From Phycisphaerales bacterium (GTDB lineage: Bacteria; Planctomycetota; Phycisphaerae; Phycisphaerales; SM1A02), in contig SIAR01000003.1 in the NCBI GenBank assembly GCA_009691705.1, positions 33,879-97,878 of the forward strand: a stretch of 64,000 nucleotides of DNA, given 5' to 3'. Under the pieces are notes generated by a model. That model saw only the letters and a list, made by a program, of their open reading frames with translations. It had not been told where the DNA came from and did not search any database. This document shows, in pieces, positions 54,864 to 61,740 of this stretch (its first letter is position 1; each line of letters starts with the position of its first letter). The position numbers and the translations under genes are program-made.

Positions 54864-56062
54864 TGGCAGACACCCCACTCCTCGAAGTCGCTGACCTCGC
54901 TGTGTCGTTTGACAACAGTGGAGGCGGTCCACGAATTCAGGCTGTTGCTGGGGTGAGCATGACGATTTACCCCAATCAGACGCTCGCCGTAGTGGGCGAA
55001 TCTGGTTGCGGCAAGAGTGTCACTGCGATGACGACGATGCAGTTGGTGCCGTGTCCTCCGGGGCGAGTCGATCGCGGGACGATTCTGCTCGAGGGTCGAG
55101 AGTTGCTCTCGCTCTCTGAACGCGAGATGCTCAAGGTGCGCGGACGCGACATCGCAATGATCTTCCAGGAGCCGATGACGAGTCTGAATCCGGTCTACAC
55201 AATCGGAGATCAGATTCTCGAGGCGATCCTGTTGCATCAGAAGGCAACGCCCGACGAAGCGGTCGAGATTGCGATGCGATCGCTCGATGAGGTCGGCATG
55301 TATCAACCCATTGAAGGACGGCTCACCCGGGAACTTGCCGCGCTGAAAGGCGAAGTTGAGGCGCAGCGCCGTCCTCTCGCTGAGTTGCTGGCCGCAGAGG
55401 GATCGTTTGCGCAGCGCCTGCGCCGGGCGCGCATGCAGCTGCTCTGCGATTATCCCCACCGATACTCGGGAGGCATGCGTCAACGGGTCATGATCGCGAT
55501 GGCGCTCGCGTGCCATCCCAAGTTGTTGCTCGCCGATGAGCCCACCACAGCGCTCGACGTCACGATTCAAGCGCAGATTCTCGAACTGCTCAGCGAGATT
55601 CAACACGCGCGTGGAATGGGCGTGATGCTGATTACACACAATCTCGGTGTGGTTGCTGAAAACGCCGACGTTGTGTGTGTGATGTACGCGGGTCGCGTTG
55701 TCGAGTACGCGCGCGTTGAAGAACTCTTCGCCCGACCGCTGCATCCATACACGCGCGGGCTATTCAAATCGATTCCAGGACTGCGCGACCAACGGTCCCG
55801 CCTGACCACCGTCGAAGATGTGGTCGATGATCCTGCAGAGTTCAAGAAGTTGCCCGGATTTGAGCAAGGGGTGATCCCTTGGTGGCCATTTATGCCGCAG
55901 GCGGATCGTCCGGCAGTTGTCGCTGGTCGCGATGCGTATGCACTGCACGAGATTGAGCCTGATCGCTGGGTGGGATGTTGGCGCACACCGCATGTGGATG
56001 CGCATCCATCGCGGCGAGCCGATCTTTCGTATCGACGAAACGCTGTGACTGCTTCGGCTTGA
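54863..56062 (+). CDS. ABC transporter ATP-binding protein (DppD/OppD-like) with helical insert
   Basis: A 399-residue ATPase. Walker A VVGESGCGKSVTAM, Q-loop MIFQEPMTSLNPVYTIGD, signature YSGGMRQRVMIAMALA, Walker B KLLLADEPTTALDV and His switch LITHNLGVVAENAD are all present. About 40 extra residues (about 155-193; helical) lie just before the signature. It starts at TAATG, one base overlapping the second permease. Only one ATPase gene is in the cluster, where Dpp/Opp systems normally have two; it would have to act as a homodimer or use a partner from elsewhere. Confidence 0.94.
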   Translation: MADTPLLEVADLAVSFDNSGGGPRIQAVAGVSMTIYPNQTLAVVGESGCGKSVTAMTTMQLVPCPPGRVDRGTILLEGRELLSLSEREMLKVRGRDIAMIFQEPMTSLNPVYTIGDQILEAILLHQKATPDEAVEIAMRSLDEVGMYQPIEGRLTRELAALKGEVEAQRRPLAELLAAEGSFAQRLRRARMQLLCDYPHRYSGGMRQRVMIAMALACHPKLLLADEPTTALDVTIQAQILELLSEIQHARGMGVMLITHNLGVVAENADVVCVMYAGRVVEYARVEELFARPLHPYTRGLFKSIPGLRDQRSRLTTVEDVVDDPAEFKKLPGFEQGVIPWWPFMPQADRPAVVAGRDAYALHEIEPDRWVGCWRTPHVDAHPSRRADLSYRRNAVTASA

Positions 56063-56068
56063 CATAAC

Positions 56069-56407
56069 TCAGTAGGGGGAGAGCAGTGCGAGCACGAATG
56101 CGAGTGCAATCACAGCCATCAGTACCGCCGCGAGCACGAGTCGAAATGTTCCAGATCGCGTGCGGGCATTCTTGAGTCGTTCGAGCCAACTGACATCCCA
56201 CTGCGTGCCGCATTCTGGACAGCGCAGTTGACCTTCAGCGAGAAAGTGCCCACACCGTCCGCAAGCGATGGCAGGTGCTCTGGCAAGTTCACGAATCTTG
56301 AGCCCAGATACTGTTAGCCACGCGACGATGGCAAGAAGAATGAGTGAAATCACGGGGCAGATCACCGCGCGAGCATACGAAGATTGCTTTGCGCTCTCTA
56401 CACTCAT
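56069..56407 (-). CDS. Zinc-ribbon membrane protein
   Basis: A 112-residue protein. A membrane segment (about 16-37) precedes a zinc ribbon with two CxxC pairs: ACGRCGHFL and LRCPECGTQW. A second membrane segment is near the C-terminus (about 88-110). No function recognised. The start ATG 56407 overlaps the divergent dut promoter; only three bases separate the two start codons. Confidence 0.75.
   Translation of the reverse strand: MSVESAKQSSYARAVICPVISLILLAIVAWLTVSGLKIRELARAPAIACGRCGHFLAEGQLRCPECGTQWDVSWLERLKNARTRSGTFRLVLAAVLMAVIALAFVLALLSPY
56399..56404 (+). promoter_or_regulatory. Putative -10 element of dut (TACACT)
   Basis: TACACT lies six bases before ATG 56411, a clean leaderless arrangement. 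It sits inside the first codons' region of the divergent zinc-ribbon gene. Confidence 0.5.
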
Positions 56408-56410
56408 GCG

Positions 56411-56854
56411 ATGAACGAAATCGAAATCAAGTTTCGTCGGCTCACGCCGCTCGCAGTTGTGCCCGCCTACCAAAGCGCCCTGGCAGCTGGAATGGATCTG
56501 CACGCGGCGATCTCTGATCCTGTGGTGATTGCAGCGGGTGCAATCGCCATGATTCCCTGTGGATTCGCGGTCGAGATTCCTGCGGGGTTCGAGGGACAGG
56601 TGCGTCCCCGCAGTGGACTCGCATCAAAGTTTGGAGTGTCGATTCCTAACGCGCCCGGAACAGTGGACGCCGACTATCGAGGCGAGATGAAGGTTGCCCT
56701 CATCAATCACGGATGCAGTGCATTCACGGTTGAGCCATCGATGCGTGTCGCACAACTCGTGATCGCTCCAGTTGTTCGGGCGCGCATATGCGAGGTTGTG
56801 GAGTTGACCGAAACAGCGCGGGGGAGTGGCGGATTTGGTTCAACGGGCGGCTGA
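56411..56854 (+). CDS. dut: dUTP diphosphatase
   Basis: A 147-residue trimeric enzyme hydrolysing dUTP to dUMP. All five family motifs are visible: AGMDLHA, VRPRSGLASKFGV, PGTVDADYRGEMKVALINHG, RVAQLVIAPV and a C-terminal GSGGFGSTGG. The length matches the family. The 3' end is 15 bases from the convergent deacetylase stop. Confidence 0.97.
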   Translation: MNEIEIKFRRLTPLAVVPAYQSALAAGMDLHAAISDPVVIAAGAIAMIPCGFAVEIPAGFEGQVRPRSGLASKFGVSIPNAPGTVDADYRGEMKVALINHGCSAFTVEPSMRVAQLVIAPVVRARICEVVELTETARGSGGFGSTGG

Positions 56855-56868
56855 TTTGTCGTGGCGAA

Positions 56869-57546
56869 TCAGCGTGCGAGTTGTGCGAAATCAATCGCCA
56901 CGCATTCGCGGCTGAAGAATGGCTCTGCGCTGTCGGTGCCGATACGACTGCCGAAGTAAACCCCCGCAGCATCGATCCAGTCGGGCACCTTGGTGTTCTT
57001 GGTGTTGCGAACGAATTGACTCTCATAGGCCAGGATCGCGCTGCGTTTCGTTTGCGCGTGACCGCTCGTGTCGGCGATGACCGATGGCTGTGGCACACTT
57101 CGCAAGTGAATGGCGTAGTAATGAAAAAGATGGGGGGCGTGCCAAGGATCGCCCGGCAATTCGCACTTGGTGTACTTGGCCGCAAATCGCGCCGCCTCAA
57201 TGAGTGCGCACGCAGCAATGTGATCGGGATGGGCATCCTCAGGATGGGGTGCGAAGATGATGTCTGGCTGCAACGCGCGAATCGCGCTTGCCACAACAGC
57301 CCGCGAGGCGAGATCAGGAACGAGTTCGCGGTTGATCAGTCCAAGCTGCATCCGCGTTGCCCCCAATATCGCCGCGGCAGCCGCCGCCTCACGCGCACGA
57401 ATCTCAGAAGTTCCGTGCGGTGTGGGTTCTCCGTTCGTCATGTCGACCAGCGTGACTTCATGTCCACCGGCCACGAGCCGCGCAATGGTGCCACCCATGC
57501 CGAGTTCTTGATCATCAGGATGGGGTCCAAAGACGGCGATTCGCAT
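56869..57546 (-). CDS. PIG-L family deacetylase (BshB1-like)
   Basis: A 225-residue metal-dependent N-acetylglucosamine deacetylase. FGPHPDDQELGMGGTI holds the zinc-binding HPDD. NGEPTPHGTSEIRAREAAAAA and FAPHPEDAHPDHIAA are closest to the BshB1 group of bacillithiol synthesis. The adjacent GT4 gene upstream could be a partner, but it does not look like BshA, and no BshC is nearby, so the bacillithiol link is only suggestive. Confidence 0.88.
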   Translation of the reverse strand: MRIAVFGPHPDDQELGMGGTIARLVAGGHEVTLVDMTNGEPTPHGTSEIRAREAAAAAAILGATRMQLGLINRELVPDLASRAVVASAIRALQPDIIFAPHPEDAHPDHIAACALIEAARFAAKYTKCELPGDPWHAPHLFHYYAIHLRSVPQPSVIADTSGHAQTKRSAILAYESQFVRNTKNTKVPDWIDAAGVYFGSRIGTDSAEPFFSRECVAIDFAQLAR

Positions 57547-57552
57547 CGGATA

Positions 57553-57558
57553 ACTCTA
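57553..57558 (-). promoter_or_regulatory. Putative -10 element of the deacetylase gene (TAGAGT), sharing the GT4 stop
   Basis: On the minus strand TAGAGT starts with the TAG stop of the GT4 gene and lies six bases before ATG 57546. Confidence 0.4.
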
Positions 57559-58725
57559 CTTGCTCTGCGCCCAGAGGCGCGCATACAACGCATCAAGCTG
57601 ATCGACCATCGTGCGCGAATCGAATTCATGCTGCACAAGTTCGCGCCCTCGTTGACCCATCGCACTGCACTCACTTGGATTGGCAATCAACGCCTCTGCC
57701 GCTGCGCGCAGTGCCGCGACGTCGCCTGCCTTGACGAGGATTCCGGTCACACCGGTCTTGCAAACTTCGCGCCCGCCATCGACGTCGTATGCGATGACAG
57801 GCTTGCCGATGAGCGCACCTTGCACGGCGGCGCGCGGCAATCCCTCGCGGTATGAAGGGTGCACAATCACATCCATCGCTGACATGAGAGCTGGAATCTC
57901 GGATGGATCGACCAGCCCCGCGAGCGCAACCCGATCGGCGATGCCCGCCTTGTTGAGACGGTCGACGAGTCGCTGCCGCCACCATCCATCACCAACCCAA
58001 AGCAGCGCAACTCTCGATTTCGTGTCGGCGCGCAGCAGCGGAGTGAAGGCATCGATCAGGTCGTCGTGACCTTTGAGCTCGGCAAGTCGTGCGACCGTGC
58101 CCAGTACAACTGTTTCGTCGCCCCATCCAAACTGTTTTCTAATGCGCCCGCGATCGCGCTGAGCAACCAGCCATGGAGCGATCTCCATCCCACTTCGGAT
58201 CGTGACGAATTGTTCGGGCCTGCCGATCTTGTGGGCGAGCGCGCCAACCGTCATGGCATCGGCGACGCTCACGATCGCATGGCAACGCTTCGCAGCCCAG
58301 CGTTCTGCGCGTACGTACGCCGCATTCTTGAGCCAACTCTGATAGGGGTGAAACGGAAGTCCGTGAATCGTGTGCACAACGACTCGCACGCGCGCACTCC
58401 ATGCCGCCCCTCGACCCAGAATGCCAGCCTTTGAGGAGTGGGTGTGCACGACATCGGGCCTCCACGCCTGAATCAGGGCGCGAAGTTGTTGTAAGCAGCG
58501 CCAGTCACGAAGTGGATCGACCGACCTGGTGAGGTCTGGAATCTCAAATCGTTCGATGCGACCGTCGGCAACCACGCGCGGCAAGAGCGATCCCTCGGGG
58601 CCGTAGATCGGGCCATACCCAAGCGCGACGGTGTGTCCGTGATCTGCCGCTCCAATGCATGAGAGCAGCGTGTTCTCTTGCGATCCGCCGATGATCAGAC
58701 GGGTCGAGAGATGCAGGATTCTCAC
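57556..58725 (-). CDS. Glycosyltransferase family 4
   Basis: A 389-residue GT-B enzyme. Start RILHLSTRLIIGGSQENTLL with the GGxE-like acceptor loop, VVHTHSSKAGILGRGAAW, LGTVARLAELKGHDDLIDAF, and the C-terminal EX7E region FVHPSYREGLPRAAVQGALI. It probably transfers a hexose or amino sugar to a lipid carrier or envelope glycan. GTG 58725 overlaps the truA stop as GTGA, so translation is coupled. Confidence 0.9.
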   Translation of the reverse strand: MRILHLSTRLIIGGSQENTLLSCIGAADHGHTVALGYGPIYGPEGSLLPRVVADGRIERFEIPDLTRSVDPLRDWRCLQQLRALIQAWRPDVVHTHSSKAGILGRGAAWSARVRVVVHTIHGLPFHPYQSWLKNAAYVRAERWAAKRCHAIVSVADAMTVGALAHKIGRPEQFVTIRSGMEIAPWLVAQRDRGRIRKQFGWGDETVVLGTVARLAELKGHDDLIDAFTPLLRADTKSRVALLWVGDGWWRQRLVDRLNKAGIADRVALAGLVDPSEIPALMSAMDVIVHPSYREGLPRAAVQGALIGKPVIAYDVDGGREVCKTGVTGILVKAGDVAALRAAAEALIANPSECSAMGQRGRELVQHEFDSRTMVDQLDALYARLWAQSK

Positions 58726-59522
58726 GGCAATTCCTGTCCGCTGTAGTGGATCCACTCGAGGCAGAGTCCCTGCGGAGGCATGGTCTGACCAGCGCGCTTG
58801 CGTTCGCCGGAGGCAATGAGATCACTGATGGATCCCGCGTCGAGTCTGGCGCGTCCAACATCGACCAATGTCCCAACCATGATGCGCACCATGTGATAGA
58901 GGAATCCACTGCCCGCAACATCGAAGCGCAGCAGTCCGGGGCTCAATTCACTCACAGCGCACATGTGCACACTGCGCACTGTTGTTTCGCGTTGTTCTGG
59001 ACAGTGCGCGAATGCCTTGTAGTCGCGGGTGCCAGTCATTTGCGAGGCGGCGAGTTGCATTGCGGCGAGATCGAGTGATTGGTGACAGTGCGCAGTCATC
59101 TCGCGGTCGAAAGGATCTGCGCGACCATTGACGTGGGGTGGACGACCCGCTGACCCGTGCCGCAGGCGGTAGGAGTAACTCTTGCTGAGGCAATCACGCA
59201 CTGGGTCGAATGCATCACAGACAACGCGAGCTTCACGCACCTCAATGTCAGCGGGCAAGCGGGTGTTGATCGCCATTGGCAGTCGTTCGATAGGAACGCG
59301 CGCCTGCCCACTTGAAAAAGCAGCGACTTGTCCACGCGCATGCACGCCAGCATCCGTGCGGCTCGCACCATTGACAGAAATGCGCTCTCCCAAGAGGTCG
59401 CTGACCGCATCGGTTAGTGCTCCTTGGGCAGTGCGTAGCGGCTTGACATCAGGAGGCTCTTGCCTCTGCCAGCCATGAAAATCGGTGCCGTCGTACGCAA
59501 CTCGCAGTAGAAATCGTGGCAC
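58722..59522 (-). CDS. truA: tRNA pseudouridine synthase TruA
   Basis: A 266-residue enzyme that modifies positions 38-40 of tRNA. FLLRVAYDGTDFHGWQRQ is the N-terminus and NGASRTDAGVHARGQVAAF carries the catalytic Asp. FRFDVAGSGFLYHMVRIMVG-type residues near 215-235 fit the family. Length as usual (about 260). It follows the AdkA-like gene by 21 bases. Confidence 0.96.
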   Translation of the reverse strand: MPRFLLRVAYDGTDFHGWQRQEPPDVKPLRTAQGALTDAVSDLLGERISVNGASRTDAGVHARGQVAAFSSGQARVPIERLPMAINTRLPADIEVREARVVCDAFDPVRDCLSKSYSYRLRHGSAGRPPHVNGRADPFDREMTAHCHQSLDLAAMQLAASQMTGTRDYKAFAHCPEQRETTVRSVHMCAVSELSPGLLRFDVAGSGFLYHMVRIMVGTLVDVGRARLDAGSISDLIASGERKRAGQTMPPQGLCLEWIHYSGQELP

Positions 59523-59543
59523 GGCGCAGAGTTCTTCGCGCGG

Positions 59544-60677
59544 TCAGTGCCCAAAGAGAGATGTTGGCGCGAGCATCCCTTCGCTGTCGAAGAACGAGAG
59601 CGCCTCATCGACACTGCGAAAGATGCGCGTCGCAGTCTCAGTAATGAATGGACTCGGGTTCTTCTTTGGTTTCCACACGACATAGACCTCTTTGGTGTGT
59701 TCGAACGCATGATGCAATTCACGCTCGACGCCGCTTGAGAGTCCTGGCACGCCCCCCGCCAGTTCAGGGACGAGCGAAACGATCATGTCGCTCTGGTCGA
59801 CGAGCTTAAAGTCGCGCATGTAAATCTGTCCATCGATATCGCCAGCGATGTCGAGCACCTCTCGCACGGGAAGGCGCATCGTTGGATTCCCTTCGCGACC
59901 ACCAAACGCGTGCGGTTGCACTTCGACGAAGTCTTCTCCCTTGCGGGCGGCATCGAGGGCGCGATCCAAGAGAAGTTTCTCATCGACGTCCCCCGGATCG
60001 AACGTGATGAAGTGCTTGGCGAGTTCTGCGCGAAAGTGATTGATCTCAGCCATCACATCGGGCATGTCCATCACGTGGCTCATGGGAAACGATGGATAGA
60101 CCTTGCGCATCTCTGGACGGGTAATAAGCCGTACGCATGTCTCGACCGTGTCTTGTTGTCTCCCGCGACTGAGCACATAGAAATTGTTGCTGCATCCAAG
60201 TGCTTGCGCCATCAACTCGGTGGCGAGAATCTCTTCTTCGCGCCAGACCATGCAATCTTTAAGTGTTGCATCGATGACGTGATCGCGGTGTAATCGATGA
60301 TGAATCGTTTCAACATTGTCGACGAGGCAGATGAAGCAGTTGGGTTCAAGTTTGAGCAGCTGATCGAAATCAAATGCGCTGAATAGTCCGTGGCGCCAGC
60401 GAAAAGTAGCGTGGGTGTTCACCATCACATTGGGGTGGTCGTGCTTGGGTTGCGTCGCCGAGATCACATCCTTGAACGCAGCGCGACGCAGGCTCGTGAG
60501 CCGCGAGAGCGGCAAGTCGAGAATGCGTCCCGGACGCACGTCGGTTGCCTCTGCGTACATGCGGTCGCCAATATTGAAGAGATCGATGCGGTCGCCGCGC
60601 TCGCCTGCAGAGATGACCGTCTTTTGCAGGTAGCTCTTCTTGTCAACACCGACCTGCCCAGTAACGACTGCTCTCAT
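59544..60677 (-). CDS. Degenerate AdkA-like kinase domain fused to a nucleoside-deoxyribosyltransferase-like domain, function unknown
   Basis: A 377-residue protein. The first 200 residues resemble archaeal adenylate kinase (AdkA): RAVVTGQVGVDKKSYLQ sits at the P-loop, and VMVNTHATFRWRHGLFSAF and CFICLVDNVETIHHRLHRD match the next family blocks. The P-loop is altered: Asp replaces the second Gly and Lys the Ser/Thr after the Lys. The last 90 residues (VDQSDMIVSLVPELAGGVPG and SSGVERELHHAFEHTKEVYV) look like the nucleoside 2-deoxyribosyltransferase/TIR-like Rossmann fold with Asp, Ser and Glu at plausible positions. Its own TATACT lies seven bases before the ATG. Confidence 0.7.
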   Translation of the reverse strand: MRAVVTGQVGVDKKSYLQKTVISAGERGDRIDLFNIGDRMYAEATDVRPGRILDLPLSRLTSLRRAAFKDVISATQPKHDHPNVMVNTHATFRWRHGLFSAFDFDQLLKLEPNCFICLVDNVETIHHRLHRDHVIDATLKDCMVWREEEILATELMAQALGCSNNFYVLSRGRQQDTVETCVRLITRPEMRKVYPSFPMSHVMDMPDVMAEINHFRAELAKHFITFDPGDVDEKLLLDRALDAARKGEDFVEVQPHAFGGREGNPTMRLPVREVLDIAGDIDGQIYMRDFKLVDQSDMIVSLVPELAGGVPGLSSGVERELHHAFEHTKEVYVVWKPKKNPSPFITETATRIFRSVDEALSFFDSEGMLAPTSLFGH

Positions 60678-60684
60678 GCAGCCG

Positions 60685-60690
60685 AGTATA
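60685..60690 (-). promoter_or_regulatory. Putative -10 element of the AdkA-like gene (TATACT)
   Basis: A near-consensus TATACT, seven bases before ATG 60677 on the minus strand. No Shine-Dalgarno sequence. The 27-base gap after ispF holds it. Confidence 0.55.
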
Positions 60691-60704
60691 GGGGTCGTTC
60701 GATT

Positions 60705-61199
60705 TCAATCCACCGGATGGAGCAGCGCGACAACGTGCACCTCGATCGCGCGTCCTTCACCAACGGCATCTACTTTCTCATGCGTCTTGCCCTTCACGTT
60801 GATTCGCTGCACATCGCAAGAGAGAAGTTCTGCAAGATGCGCGACGATTTCAGCGCGGCGCGGTCCAATTTTTGGTGACTCACAGATCACCGTGCAGTCG
60901 AGATTGCCCAGTGAGAAGCGCGCGCGGTGCATTCTTTGAATCGCCTCTCGCAGAAAAATCGCCGAATCGCTGCCATCATGCGCCGCATCGGAATCTGGAA
61001 AGAGCTGGCCGATGTCGGGCATCCCAAGTGCTCCCAGAATCGCGTCGGTAATCGCATGCAACAGCGCATCTCCGTCAGAGTGCGCCACCGGTCCGGTGGG
61101 ATGGTCGAATCGAACACCTCCCAAAATGAATGGACGACCTCGTCCAGCGGGGGCGCACGATTCGAGTCGGTGAAGGTCGTAGCCGTGGCCAACCCGCAT
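60705..61199 (-). CDS. ispF: 2-C-methyl-D-erythritol 2,4-cyclodiphosphate synthase
   Basis: A 164-residue trimeric enzyme of the non-mevalonate isoprenoid path. RVGHGYDLHRLE has the metal-binding Asp and His, HSDGDALLHAITDAILGALG the second His, and INVKGKTHEKVDAVGEGRAIE the C-terminal block. ATG 61199 is placed by the family start; an AAGGA lies about eleven bases ahead. It starts seven bases after the lipoprotein stop. Confidence 0.96.
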   Translation of the reverse strand: MRVGHGYDLHRLESCAPAGRGRPFILGGVRFDHPTGPVAHSDGDALLHAITDAILGALGMPDIGQLFPDSDAAHDGSDSAIFLREAIQRMHRARFSLGNLDCTVICESPKIGPRRAEIVAHLAELLSCDVQRINVKGKTHEKVDAVGEGRAIEVHVVALLHPVD

Positions 61200-61206
61200 G
61201 GCAGCG

Positions 61207-61704
61207 TTAGTCCTTGGGACGATTGGGTGGTTGCGGCCCACCAGCTGGACTGTCGGGACCCGTGGTGGGTATCGCCGAATCAGGCGGAATGATTAGAGTT
61301 GGATCGGCCGGCGGATCTTCAGGCGCGGGGCGATAGGTCACGTCGATTCGTCGACACGAGGCAGGGGGGCAGATGAGTTGGTTGTTGAGCGATCCAAACT
61401 CGGTCTTCGCTTCCCAGACTGCCCACAACATCTTGGTCGGTTCGATGCGCGATCCAGTTCCGGAACCTTCGACGAATTTGAATGTCAACTGCTCGCCCGC
61501 TGGAATGTCGAGACGAAAGAACGCCTCTTGGTTTCGCGTATCGACGAGCGTCACTGTCACAGGACGGGTTGGCGTCGAGATGTACACAAACCCACGGCCA
61601 GTTCCGGGGTTGAAGCCGCCGGAGGGGGTGTAGCAGCCGACGAGCAGTGCTGCGACAGCGCTCGCGGCGATGAAAAAGAGGGTGATCGATTTGGGTGTTT
61701 TCAT
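61207..61704 (-). CDS. Predicted lipoprotein of unknown function
   Basis: A 165-residue protein with a signal peptide and lipobox LVGC (Cys24). A small beta-rich domain (about 37-130) with VYISTPTRPVTVTLVDTRNQ is followed by a Pro/Asp-rich tail. Related short lipoproteins occur in planctomycetes, but no function is known to me. A Cys pair (CPPASC) near 115 may form a disulfide. Confidence 0.7.
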   Translation of the reverse strand: MKTPKSITLFFIAASAVAALLVGCYTPSGGFNPGTGRGFVYISTPTRPVTVTLVDTRNQEAFFRLDIPAGEQLTFKFVEGSGTGSRIEPTKMLWAVWEAKTEFGSLNNQLICPPASCRRIDVTYRPAPEDPPADPTLIIPPDSAIPTTGPDSPAGGPQPPNRPKD

Positions 61705-61710
61705 AGGTGA

Positions 61711-61716
61711 AAGGTA
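61711..61716 (-). promoter_or_regulatory. Putative -10 element of the lipoprotein gene (TACCTT)
   Basis: On the minus strand TACCTT lies six bases before ATG 61704. A weaker match than the others, but in the same position. Confidence 0.35.
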
Positions 61717-61740
61717 GGACTAGCGGTCGTGAGATGGAGT

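Noticed and set aside
57546-57556. Bacillithiol synthesis pair (GT4 as BshA, deacetylase as BshB1)
   Set aside because: The GT4 protein lacks the BshA N-terminal pattern and no BshC is nearby. Only the deacetylase resemblance was kept.
56788-57855. 355-codon frame opposite the deacetylase and GT4 genes
   Set aside because: Both minus-strand genes have family motifs; this frame has none.
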